Source: Prevotella sp. UBA2739 (GTDB taxonomy: Bacteria > Bacteroidota > Bacteroidia > Bacteroidales > Bacteroidaceae). Taken from it: a stretch of DNA of 64,000 nt. Shown here in pieces: positions 31,797-40,739 of the stretch. The stretch covers positions 20,738 to 84,737 of the forward strand of contig DEJV01000052.1 of NCBI GenBank assembly GCA_002353525.1, in the 5' to 3' direction. The first letter of the stretch is position 1; every line of letters starts with the position of its first letter. The notes under the pieces were generated by a model. The model worked only from the letters and a program-made list of their open reading frames with translations, searched no databases and was not told where the DNA came from. The translations under genes and the position numbers were made by a program.

Positions 31797-31802
31797 GCCT
31801 TA

Positions 31803-32789
31803 TTATTCTAATGTTGCGTTAATTACCAGTTCGATGTACTTGCTGCTGTCGTACTTGTTAGCATATACGAAGTGAAGCTTGCCCTCCATGCCTGAAGCAA
31901 GACCAGGAGCACGGCCGATACCTACAGTACCATCGTGGGTCTCTACGTAGAAGGTAAAGCCATCGGCTCCCCAATTAGTCACCTTACCAGTAGCGTCGAG
32001 CCAGTAACCGATACCGTTGGCCGTGTACTCAGATGTGGTATCCCATGCACCGGCCTCATCGACCATATACATGGCGATATCACCATCAGGATCCTGAACG
32101 ATGGCATTGAAATCGCTCGAAGTCAAGCCGAAGCAAGCATTGATGGCATTCTCCATAGAAGCAAACTCCAACTCATAGCTAGCATAGTCGCCAGCAGGGA
32201 TGACGATGTTCTGGATAATCGTACCAGGATCGGTAACTGCAAAACTGATGTTGAAGCGGATATAGTCATCATAGTCCTTGCCATTGTCGATAGCAAAACC
32301 TACGTTGGCAGCCACCGACACACCGGCAGCAGACTCTTCGGGCACAGTCAGAATGAGGGCCTTCTTTGCCTTGTCGAGCTCGATGCTGGCAACACCTGTC
32401 GATGCGTCAGAAACCAGACCGGAAGCATTGTACCACCAGCCGTTGCTACCCTTGGTGGCAGCAGCCTTGTTCCAGATACCACGGGCGGTATTGATGTTAT
32501 AGAACACCACCTTGCCAGTTTCCAAACCTGCCAACATATCGTCGACCGTCATCTTCATCTTGGTCTGAATCTGCTCAGCATAATCTTTCAGATAGATTGT
32601 CTTCGGAACCACATGTCCCTTGCGAAACTCTGCATTATAGGTAATGTTTGCTCCGGCGTCGGCACGGAGATAAGGAGCCTCTTCCGGGCCATATACGTGT
32701 TTCTCAACGGCATCCTCTGGATCGTCGCTACAAGCGGTGAAACCCAGGGCCAGGCAAGCCATTGCTATATATAATATGTTCTTTTTCAT
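31803..32789 (-). CDS. DUF4859-like surface lipoprotein, SusE/F position
   Basis: 328 residues. Signal MKKNILYIAMACLALGFTACSDD with lipobox Cys at 20. The body is beta-rich and ends with a domain matching the end of the next gene (EYTANGIGYWLDATGKV, LHFVYANKYDSSKYIELVINATLE). By position directly after susD it probably binds glycan at the cell surface. It has no catalytic motif. It is followed after six bases by the HExxH lipoprotein gene. The start at 32789 is preferred to an ATG three codons earlier because of the standard MKK signal. Confidence 0.75.
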   Translation of the reverse strand: MKKNILYIAMACLALGFTACSDDPEDAVEKHVYGPEEAPYLRADAGANITYNAEFRKGHVVPKTIYLKDYAEQIQTKMKMTVDDMLAGLETGKVVFYNINTARGIWNKAAATKGSNGWWYNASGLVSDASTGVASIELDKAKKALILTVPEESAAGVSVAANVGFAIDNGKDYDDYIRFNISFAVTDPGTIIQNIVIPAGDYASYELEFASMENAINACFGLTSSDFNAIVQDPDGDIAMYMVDEAGAWDTTSEYTANGIGYWLDATGKVTNWGADGFTFYVETHDGTVGIGRAPGLASGMEGKLHFVYANKYDSSKYIELVINATLE

Positions 32790-32802
32790 ATCTTTCAAAA
32801 AA

Positions 32803-32833
32803 TTATGAATTATGAATTATGAATTATGAATTA
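32803..32833. repeat. Short AATTATG tandem repeat after susD
   Basis: Four copies of AATTATG in a row, overlapping the susD stop codon. A similar block occurs at 53106-53245. Confidence 0.7.
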
Positions 32834-34501
32834 GTTTGCTGCTGTGTAGCCAGGATTCTGCTTCAACTTGGGGTTGCCATCCATTGCAGTTTTTGGAATC
32901 GGGAAGATGTCGGTGTGACGGTCGGGCTCAGGATCCTTGCAGAACCACGACTTGCCACAATAGACATTCATATTGGTACCTCTGATGGTGAAGCGAATGA
33001 TGTCGTCGCGGCGGTGTGCCTCGCACACAAACTCTCGTCCCAGCTCGTCGAGCAATCCACCGAACTCAATGTCGTCGCCACCCTGGTAGTTCTCTACCCA
33101 GTTATCCTCTTCACCAAGTTCTCCGGTGTTCTCACGGTGTCCATAGTTGTACTTACTGCCGCCTTTCAGTTGTGCTGCTGTCACCTTTGCCTTGGCAGGG
33201 TCAGCCTTGAAGTTACGGGCACGTACCTGAGTAACCAATGCTGCGGCATCGTCCTCGGTCTCACCATTGTAACCGCCCAGACGGAGCAGGCACTCGGCCT
33301 TCATCAGCAGGGCATCGGCATAACGATAGTAGGGCACGTCGTCGTAACTCGAACCGAAGTCGCCACTCTTGATCTCATACTTCACCAGGCGCCAGCTCTC
33401 CATCGGGTAACAACCGGGGTTGTCGATGCTGTGCAGCTCACGGGTATAGTTGAGAGGCTCGCCGTCGAGCAGGATAGGACTGCCGTCGAGGGCATACTGC
33501 GGACCGCCGGTCCAGGTGTTCTCCAGTCGGGTGTCGCCCTCCTCATAGATGTCGAGGAACTGCGGGAACACGATGCCACCGCCTGTTGCCCAGCCCGAGA
33601 AGTTCCAGCGGGCACGGCCTGCGTTGTGAATCCAGAGGTTAGCCATGAAGTTACCACCGGCATACTTGTTCTCGAACACGATACCGAAGATAATCTCGGG
33701 CGAGGTGCTGATATCCTCCAGGAAGTTGTCGCTGTAGTTGGGAGCGAGGGCGAACTTACCCGAGTTGATGATGATATTCAGGCAGTCGATACACTTCTGA
33801 TAGTAAGAGGGATCCTTGGCATTGGGGAACCATGCGTCGTGGTTCAGATAGAGCTTGGCCAGCTGCATGTAGGCAGCATATTTACTCAGCTTGCCGAGCG
33901 ACACATCCTCGCCGCACTGCTCAGCCACATCCTTCAACTCACTCTCAATCCACTTGAAGGTCACCTCAGGAGCAGCCTGCTCGGGTGTCCAGCCTGCGGG
34001 GTGAACGAAAGTAGTGTCGAGCGGAATGTTGCGGAACAGGTCGAACAGGTTGTAGTAGTACATGGCACGGTAGGCACGCACCTGGGCTTTGATGAGCTCA
34101 CTGCCAGCCACCTGCTCGTTGGCCAGAATCTGGTTGCAGGCATTCACACCGGCATAGTTGTTGTCCCAGTTCACCTCGAAGTGACCGATACCCGAGTTGA
34201 ACTCGTGCTTGTGCATAGAGATGTAGAGGTCGCCCCAGCCGATACCGATACGGTTGGGAATGCCCCATACGTCGGAACTCTCGTCCATGATGTCGGCCAT
34301 GCCGAACCATCCCCAGTACACGTCGCGCAGACTGCCGTAAACGGGGGCAATAGTGGCTTCGAGGTCGGCATCCGTAAACTCATACTTCTCGGAAGCCAAA
34401 CGGTCGTATATCGTCTCGTCCAAATCTGTACATCCACCGATGGTCAGGCCGGCAGCCCCTACCATAGCGGAAACGATGATTTTGTTATATATTGCTTTCA
34501 T
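32831..34501 (-). CDS. SusD/RagB-family glycan-binding lipoprotein
   Basis: 556 residues with lipobox Cys at about 24 (AAGLTIGGCTDLDE). The SusD fold is shown by N-terminal TPR-like segments (ELIKAQVRAYRAMYYYNLFDLFRNIPLDTTF, KYAAYMQLAKLYLNHDAWFPN) and a C-terminal RagB end (EFVCEAHRRDDIIRFTIRGTNMNVYCGKSWF). It forms the lid of the SusC channel on the outer membrane and binds oligosaccharide. It lies 47 bases downstream of susC in the same transcript. Confidence 0.95.
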   Translation of the reverse strand: MKAIYNKIIVSAMVGAAGLTIGGCTDLDETIYDRLASEKYEFTDADLEATIAPVYGSLRDVYWGWFGMADIMDESSDVWGIPNRIGIGWGDLYISMHKHEFNSGIGHFEVNWDNNYAGVNACNQILANEQVAGSELIKAQVRAYRAMYYYNLFDLFRNIPLDTTFVHPAGWTPEQAAPEVTFKWIESELKDVAEQCGEDVSLGKLSKYAAYMQLAKLYLNHDAWFPNAKDPSYYQKCIDCLNIIINSGKFALAPNYSDNFLEDISTSPEIIFGIVFENKYAGGNFMANLWIHNAGRARWNFSGWATGGGIVFPQFLDIYEEGDTRLENTWTGGPQYALDGSPILLDGEPLNYTRELHSIDNPGCYPMESWRLVKYEIKSGDFGSSYDDVPYYRYADALLMKAECLLRLGGYNGETEDDAAALVTQVRARNFKADPAKAKVTAAQLKGGSKYNYGHRENTGELGEEDNWVENYQGGDDIEFGGLLDELGREFVCEAHRRDDIIRFTIRGTNMNVYCGKSWFCKDPEPDRHTDIFPIPKTAMDGNPKLKQNPGYTAAN

Positions 34502-34548
34502 ATTTCTATTCTTTATTAAATTGTCAATTACCCATTGTCAATTATCCA

Positions 34549-37524
34549 TTAGAACGTTATGTTAATACCGAATGTATAGGTATGAATGGTAGGATACTTG
34601 TCGCGCTGGTCGATACCCGAGTACTGGGGGTCACCGTTGGAAAGTTCCGGATCCAGTCCGTTGTAAGAGGTGATGGTAAACACATTGTCGGCAGAAGCGT
34701 AGATGCGTGCACCCTTGATGTATTTGTTCTCCTTCAGCGGAACATTGTAGCCTAAGGTGAGGTTCGAGAGCTTGAGGTAGTTACCGTTGCTCAGGTAGTA
34801 GCTCACGAAGGTCTGCTTCTGAGCGGGCTTCAGCACGTTGCCGTCGCTGTAGGGAGCCTCAGCGGCATCCTTCAATCGGTTGTAGGTCACGGCATTGTTC
34901 TGATAGTAGGCGCGGGCCTCGTTGAGAATTTTGAAGCCGAACTGGCCGGTGAACTGCATGTTCAGGTCGAAGTTCTTATACTTGAAGGTGTTGCTCCAGC
35001 CAACGTTGAACTTAGGAATGGCGTTGCCAAGATACTGATACCATGTCTCCTTGTCAGTCAGCATGTTGTCGTTGAACTCGACAATCTCGCCTGTCTGGGG
35101 ATTCTCAATCATCCAAAGGCCGTTCTCGCTGACACCTACCGACTTCAGACCGTACCACTGTCCGAGAGGCTTGCCTACCTCCATACGCTGTGTGGAGAGT
35201 GAGATAGGCTCACCCAACCATGCTATATCGTGTTCATTTGCTGTCTCGTAGAGATCGTTAGAAAGGCTCAGCAGCTTGGTAGCGTTGTGGGCGAAGGTGG
35301 CAGTAGTCTTCCACTCGAAGTCGTTCGTGCGGACGGGGATAGCGTTGATGGCTACCTCGATACCCTGGTTGCGCATCTCACCGACGTTGGCCCTGGTGCG
35401 GGGATAGAGGTTGGGCGGCACGGGCACGTCATACTCCCAAAGCATGTCGACAGTCTTTTTGTGATAGAGGTCGATGCTACCCCAGATGCGGTCACCGAGC
35501 ACGGCGAAGTCGAGACCAACGTTATACTCGGTGCTCTTCTCCCACTTCAGGTCGGGGTTCGGGTTCTGGTCGACTTTCAGACCCTGCTTCCAAGTACCAT
35601 TGTCATAGTAATAAGGTGAGCCTAGTGCCCAGGTGGTCAGCGAGAGATAGCGGGCGCCGGGAATCACACCCGTCACACCGAAGCCTGCACGCAGCTTCAG
35701 GTTGTCGAGCCAGCTGCGAGTGCCTTCCATAAACTTCTCGTTCGAGATGGTCCAACCGAGAGAGACCGAGGGGAAGGAACCCCACTTGTTGTTCTCACCG
35801 AACTTAGAAGAACCTTCGCGGCGGAGCGAGAGCAGCACGTTGTACTTGTCGGCAAAGCCATAGCTGACACGTCCGAAGAAACCAATCAGCGTGTCTTCGC
35901 CCTTACCGCTGCCCATGCCGGCCTTACCGTCCTTCAGGTACTGACCAACACCGAGGTTGTTGTACTCGAAGAAGTCGTTCAAGAAGTTGGTGTTGTTGGC
36001 ATAGAAGCTCTCGTCCATATTGAACTGGTAGCTGTAACCCACCAATGCCTCGAAGCGGTGGTTGCCCCACTGGTGCTTATAGGTAGAGGTCAGCTCCAGG
36101 TTGTCGCTCTTATAGTAGCTGTAGCTCTGGGTGGCATAACCTGTGGTATAGCTGTTCTTCTGTCCGTAGTGCTTAGAGGTGTAGTAACCTGCGTCGTGAC
36201 CGTTGTAGCGCTCGGTGCTGAGCATCAGGTTGGTCTGCCATCCCTTGATAGGCTCAACGGTGATGTTACCGGTCAGACGGGTGGTCTCAGTCTTCCACTC
36301 ACCCTTCTTCTCGTTCAGGATACCGATGGGGTTGTAGTAGTAGTTGATACCGAAGTTCTCATAGTAGTCACCGTCTTCTGCATAGATAGGCTCTGTGGGG
36401 TTGCGCATGAGGGCCTGGCGATAGACCATGCTGCCTGCGGCATCCACGGGACCGTTCTCGTGCCAGCGCTTCAGGATATTGAACGACAGCTTCAGCATGT
36501 CGTTGAACATCCAGTGAGAGACACCGGCATTGAAGTGCATCTCCTGGGCGTAGGTATTGATGAACACACCCTGCTGGTCGCGATAGGTGAAGTCGGCATT
36601 GTAAGAGGTGCTCTTGTTACCACCGCTGATGCTTACATTATGATTATGAGTGAGGGCTGTGCGCGACACGGCGTCGAGCCAGTCGGTGTCGTAGCCACGG
36701 TCGGTATAGTTGGTCTTGCCGGCACGGATGTCGCTGCCGTCCATCATATCGAGCTTCTTACCGAAAGAGGCCAGCGATACGTAGCCGCTGTAGTTAGCTG
36801 TGGTACGAGTCTCGCGCTTACCGGCCTTGGTGGTGATGAGAATCACACCGGCAGCACCACGGGTACCGTAGATAGCGGCTGCAGAGGCGTCTTTCAGCAC
36901 GTCGATACTCTCGATGTTCTCAGGAGCAACAGAACTGAGACTGCCCTCCAGACCATCGACGAGCACGAGTGGCGAGTTACCTCCTTCGAGCGAGATGATA
37001 CCACGCAGACGGATGGAAGAGGCGGAGCTCGGGTCACCAGAGCCGTTGGCGATGGTCAGACCAGCCACCTTACCTTTAATCAGGTCACCGGCGTCGCGGA
37101 TGTTACCTTGTGCAAAGTCCTCAGCCTTCACGCTGGTGATGGCAGAGGTGACGTCGCCCTTGCGCTGAGTGCCATAACCGATGACAACCACCTCGTTGAG
37201 CAAGGCATTGTCTTCCTGAAGTGTCACATCGCTACCGGCAGGTATCTCCTGGGCAACAAAGCCGATGTAAGAAACCACCAGCACGGCATTTCGGTGGGAG
37301 ACCTTGAGAGAGTAGTTTCCGTCCAAGTCGGTAACTGTAGCGTTTGTGGTGCCCTTCTCGGTCACGGTGGCGCCTATGATAGGCTCGCCCTTCGCGTCCT
37401 TGATAACACCTTTCACTGTCACACCTTGCTGAGTCACTTCAGCAACGGTTGGTAAAGTGCTTTCTGCGGCATAAGCTCCTAGAGCCCCGCCCAGCAAAAG
37501 CAAACATAAGAGATGTTTCTTCAT
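34549..37524 (-). CDS. SusC/RagA-family TonB-dependent transporter
   Basis: 991 residues. A signal peptide (MKKHLLCLLLLGGALGAYA) is followed by a carboxypeptidase-regulatory-like Ig domain (about 33-112: VKGVIKDAKGEPIIGATVTEKGT), the TonB-box-like VVVIGYGTQRKGDVTSA, the plug (about 125-235, with DVLKDASAAAIYGTRGAAGVILITTK) and a 22-strand barrel ending YTFGINITF. It imports oligosaccharides across the outer membrane with SusD. It is the first gene of the minus-strand operon; the promoter region is shared with the divergent GH146-like gene. Confidence 0.96.
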   Translation of the reverse strand: MKKHLLCLLLLGGALGAYAAESTLPTVAEVTQQGVTVKGVIKDAKGEPIIGATVTEKGTTNATVTDLDGNYSLKVSHRNAVLVVSYIGFVAQEIPAGSDVTLQEDNALLNEVVVIGYGTQRKGDVTSAITSVKAEDFAQGNIRDAGDLIKGKVAGLTIANGSGDPSSASSIRLRGIISLEGGNSPLVLVDGLEGSLSSVAPENIESIDVLKDASAAAIYGTRGAAGVILITTKAGKRETRTTANYSGYVSLASFGKKLDMMDGSDIRAGKTNYTDRGYDTDWLDAVSRTALTHNHNVSISGGNKSTSYNADFTYRDQQGVFINTYAQEMHFNAGVSHWMFNDMLKLSFNILKRWHENGPVDAAGSMVYRQALMRNPTEPIYAEDGDYYENFGINYYYNPIGILNEKKGEWKTETTRLTGNITVEPIKGWQTNLMLSTERYNGHDAGYYTSKHYGQKNSYTTGYATQSYSYYKSDNLELTSTYKHQWGNHRFEALVGYSYQFNMDESFYANNTNFLNDFFEYNNLGVGQYLKDGKAGMGSGKGEDTLIGFFGRVSYGFADKYNVLLSLRREGSSKFGENNKWGSFPSVSLGWTISNEKFMEGTRSWLDNLKLRAGFGVTGVIPGARYLSLTTWALGSPYYYDNGTWKQGLKVDQNPNPDLKWEKSTEYNVGLDFAVLGDRIWGSIDLYHKKTVDMLWEYDVPVPPNLYPRTRANVGEMRNQGIEVAINAIPVRTNDFEWKTTATFAHNATKLLSLSNDLYETANEHDIAWLGEPISLSTQRMEVGKPLGQWYGLKSVGVSENGLWMIENPQTGEIVEFNDNMLTDKETWYQYLGNAIPKFNVGWSNTFKYKNFDLNMQFTGQFGFKILNEARAYYQNNAVTYNRLKDAAEAPYSDGNVLKPAQKQTFVSYYLSNGNYLKLSNLTLGYNVPLKENKYIKGARIYASADNVFTITSYNGLDPELSNGDPQYSGIDQRDKYPTIHTYTFGINITF

Positions 37525-37611
37525 ACCAATTTGTTTTTTAGGTTTATGAATTAGGTTTATGAATATTTATGTTATACATGTATTTTTTATTAAGATTCGA
37601 TAATGATGCCG

Positions 37612-37619
37612 CAAAGTTA
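37612..37619 (-). promoter_or_regulatory. susC operon -7 box TAACTTTG
   Basis: Minus-strand TAACTTTGC, about 88 bases before the susC ATG, giving a leader of about 80 bases. Confidence 0.6.
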
Positions 37620-37646
37620 AAAATTATTAGCGTGGCAGGATAAAAG

Positions 37647-37725
37647 AATAGTCCAAGATAATGCAACAAAAGTCTAAAAGCTGGAAAACAAGCACTTTTT
37701 GGACTATTTTTCTATTACTTTGGAC
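37647..37725. promoter_or_regulatory. Candidate HTCS binding sites between divergent promoters
   Basis: AATAGTCCAA (37647-37656) and TTGGACTATT (37699-37708) are a perfect 10-bp inverted repeat. A further TTGGAC at 37720 is a direct repeat of the second, 21 bp away (two helical turns), the spacing expected for an AraC-type dimer. Confidence 0.55.
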
Positions 37726-37756
37726 GATGGTTTCATAGGCTGTCCCATTTCTTTGT

Positions 37757-37764
37757 TATCTTTG
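37757..37764 (+). promoter_or_regulatory. GH146-GH97-GH127 operon -7 box TATCTTTG
   Basis: TATCTTTGC lies 31 bases before the GH146-like ATG at 37796, about 32 bases downstream of the last TTGGAC repeat. Confidence 0.65.
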
Positions 37765-37795
37765 CAGCGAGAAGATAAAAAACACAGAATACGAT

Positions 37796-40720
37796 ATGAA
37801 AAAAGGAATCCTTATCAGCTTGTTGACCACTGTGCTGCTGGCCGGCACAGCAGCCGCCAAAGACTATCGCTCCATCAAGAGCGTGCAGGCAGTCAGCGTG
37901 GAGGTGCCCGTGGGTAATGCCCCGAGGCTCCCCTATCGGTTGTGGGTGGAATATTCCGACGGCAAGGGTGAGTACCGTCAGGTGAAATGGCTCAACTCGT
38001 CGGAGGCGACAGAGAAGGCCGAGGCCAATCCTGCCATCAATCCCATAGGTAACATATATAAGGTACGTGGAATGATTCTCGGCGACAACTCTACGCCGAA
38101 CGGCTACCCCGTCTCTGCAGAGGTAAAGGTGGTGGCCGACGCCAAATCGGCCAAGGACTGGAAAGTGCCTTCCAACACTCCTGTGGCTGAGACGCTGCCG
38201 CTCGACCAGGTAAGCATCGACGGCGACAACCGCCTCACGTGGAACCGCAACCTCGACATCGACCAGCTCATCAGCCTGCCGGTGAAACAACAGCTCTACA
38301 ACTACCGCGACACCTACGGACTCTCCACCGAGGGCTATCCCGAGGCCGACGGCTGGGACTCGCCCACCACGAAGCTGAAGGGCCACGGCTCTGGCCACTA
38401 TATGTCGGCCATGGCTTTCGCCTTTGCCAGCTGTCAGGACAAAGCGAAGAAAGCCATCCTCAAGCGCAACATCACAGAGATGGTGAACGGACTGCGCGAG
38501 TGTCAGGAGCGCACCTTCGTGTGGAACGAGCAGCTGGGACGCTACTGGGAGGCCCGCGACTTCGCCCCCGAGGAAGAACTGAGACAGATGCAAGGCACAT
38601 GGAAAGACTTCGACCGCTATAAGAAAGAGTATCAGAAGTATGGCTACGGCTACCTGAACGCCATCCCTGCCCAGCACTGCGCACTGATAGAGATGTACCG
38701 CGCCTACAACAACGAGAGCTGGGTGTGGGCACCTTATTATTCTGTACACAAGCAGCTGGCAGGTCTCATCGACATCGCCACCTATATCGACGACAAAGCC
38801 ACTGCCGCCAAGGCTCTGCTCATTGCCAAGGATATGGGACTGTGGGTGTGGAACCGCCTGCACTACCGCACCTTCGTGAAGAGCGACGGACGGCAGGACG
38901 AGCGGCGCGCCAAGCCCGGCAACCGCTACGAGATGTGGAACATGTACATCGCCGGCGAGGTGGGCGGAATGGCCGAGTCGCTGGCACGCCTCTCGGAGAT
39001 GACAGGCACTGCCGAGGAGAAGCAACGGCTCTTAGAGGCTTCCACCTTCTTCGACAGTCCGGCTTTCTTCGACCCGCTGGCCAAGAACATCGATGCCATC
39101 CGCACACGGCATGCCAACCAGCACATTCCCATGGTGACGGGCGCCCTGCGCGCCTTCCGTGGCAACAACAAGCCTTACTACTACAATCTCGCCCAGAACT
39201 TCTGGACGATGATACAAGGCCGCTACCGCTATGCCATGGGCGGTGTGGGCAACGGTGAGATGTTCCGCCAGCCCTACTCGCAAATCACCTCTATGTGTAC
39301 CAACGTCACCAGCTGGGGAGGTCGCGAGCTGCATCCCGAGCCGACCATCAACGAGACCTGCTGTGCCTACAACCTGGCAAAGCTGACGAAGGACCTGAAC
39401 TGCTTCAACCCCGACGATGCCCGCTACATGGACTACTACGAGCGGGTGCTCTACAATCAGATCATCGGCTCGCTCAATCCTCGTGAGTACCAGACGGTCT
39501 ATCAGTATGCCGTGGGCCTCAACGCCTCGAAGCCCTGGGGCAACGAGACACCGCAGGCCACCTGCTGCGGAGGTACGGGTGTGGAGAACCACGTGAAATA
39601 CCAAGAGGCAGCCTACTTCGTGAACGACAACACGCTCTGGGTGGCGCTCTACATGCCGACGACTGCCCACTGGACGAAGAAGGGTGTCGTGGTGAAACAG
39701 GAATGCCAGTGGCCGGCAGAGCAGACCACCATCCGCATTGCCAAAGGAAAGGGTACCTTCGCCATGAAGCTGCGTGTGCCCTACTGGGCTACCGAGGGCT
39801 TCGACGTGAGACTCAACGGCAAGAGCATCGCCACCCACTACCAACCCTCGAGCTACGTGGAGATTCCTGCCCGTAAGTGGACCAAGAAAGATGTGGTAGA
39901 GGTGGTCATGCCTTTCACCAAGCATCTCGACTTCGGTCCCGACAAGATGGAGACAGCCCCGGCTTATGAGAAAAACGGCAAGACGGAATACACCCCGATG
40001 TGGGCAGGCACCTTTATGTACGGTCCGCTGGTGATGGCCACCACCGGCATCAACAACTGGGACGAGGCCACCATCAACGTCAGTTCCGACCTGAGCGACG
40101 TCACCCTCAACGGTGCCAAACAGGGAACGGGTGCCGACGCACATCTCTATACCCTGAGTTATGGCGGACGTACGTTTATCCCCGATTATGCCTGCGACGA
40201 GCATGTGACCCACTATTTCCGCATGAACGTAGAGGCTGACCCGAATGTGAAATTGACGACGACAGCTACCGATATCGACAAGTCGCAACTGCGTGAGCTG
40301 CTGCTGATTGCCAAGAGCCGTGCCGACGAGCAGCAGGCTTGGAATGCACTGGCCGTGAAAGTGCCTGAGTATGCGCCATGGGCCAAGCACGGGTTTGCCC
40401 GCATGACTGCCCAGTACGAGAAGACGCTGCCCTACATGGATGCACCCAAGGACCAATACTCACAGGAAGAGATCGACAAGGCTGCCGGTGCTCTGAATGC
40501 CGTCATCAACACCATGCGCCCGGGCAATCTGCCGGAACTGGAGGATATGGATGAACTGATGCAACTCCTGGAGAAAGCCAAACAACTGCCCGAGGATAAC
40601 AAGGCCGCCAACCGCGCCATCGGCTATGCAGGCATGGTCATACGCTATGTCAGCGACGGCAGTGGTACGATGGACATGATTGAGCGTGCCACCAACCAAC
40701 TGAAAGAGGTGCTGAAATAG
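37796..40720 (+). CDS. GH146/GH127-type beta-L-arabinofuranosidase (DUF1680) with Ig-like module
   Basis: 974 residues. A signal peptide (MKKGILISLLTTVLLAGTAAA) precedes a Big_4-like Ig module (about 30-115: SVEVPVGNAPRLPYRLWVEYSDG), then the (alpha/alpha)6 barrel of DUF1680 enzymes from about 140 (NLDIDQLISLPVKQQLYNYRDTYG). Cysteine motifs ETCCAYNLAKL (about 520) and QATCCGGTGVENH (about 588) fit the Zn-Cys-Glu catalytic centre of the GH127/GH146 group. A long C-terminal helical tail carries HKYR-poor linker sequence. The enzyme should remove beta-L-arabinofuranose from arabinan or Hyp-arabinosides. It is first in a three-gene operon, with the GH97 gene 19 bases on. Confidence 0.88.
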   Translation: MKKGILISLLTTVLLAGTAAAKDYRSIKSVQAVSVEVPVGNAPRLPYRLWVEYSDGKGEYRQVKWLNSSEATEKAEANPAINPIGNIYKVRGMILGDNSTPNGYPVSAEVKVVADAKSAKDWKVPSNTPVAETLPLDQVSIDGDNRLTWNRNLDIDQLISLPVKQQLYNYRDTYGLSTEGYPEADGWDSPTTKLKGHGSGHYMSAMAFAFASCQDKAKKAILKRNITEMVNGLRECQERTFVWNEQLGRYWEARDFAPEEELRQMQGTWKDFDRYKKEYQKYGYGYLNAIPAQHCALIEMYRAYNNESWVWAPYYSVHKQLAGLIDIATYIDDKATAAKALLIAKDMGLWVWNRLHYRTFVKSDGRQDERRAKPGNRYEMWNMYIAGEVGGMAESLARLSEMTGTAEEKQRLLEASTFFDSPAFFDPLAKNIDAIRTRHANQHIPMVTGALRAFRGNNKPYYYNLAQNFWTMIQGRYRYAMGGVGNGEMFRQPYSQITSMCTNVTSWGGRELHPEPTINETCCAYNLAKLTKDLNCFNPDDARYMDYYERVLYNQIIGSLNPREYQTVYQYAVGLNASKPWGNETPQATCCGGTGVENHVKYQEAAYFVNDNTLWVALYMPTTAHWTKKGVVVKQECQWPAEQTTIRIAKGKGTFAMKLRVPYWATEGFDVRLNGKSIATHYQPSSYVEIPARKWTKKDVVEVVMPFTKHLDFGPDKMETAPAYEKNGKTEYTPMWAGTFMYGPLVMATTGINNWDEATINVSSDLSDVTLNGAKQGTGADAHLYTLSYGGRTFIPDYACDEHVTHYFRMNVEADPNVKLTTTATDIDKSQLRELLLIAKSRADEQQAWNALAVKVPEYAPWAKHGFARMTAQYEKTLPYMDAPKDQYSQEEIDKAAGALNAVINTMRPGNLPELEDMDELMQLLEKAKQLPEDNKAANRAIGYAGMVIRYVSDGSGTMDMIERATNQLKEVLK

Positions 40721-40739
40721 TTTTCACCGACCCTAAATC

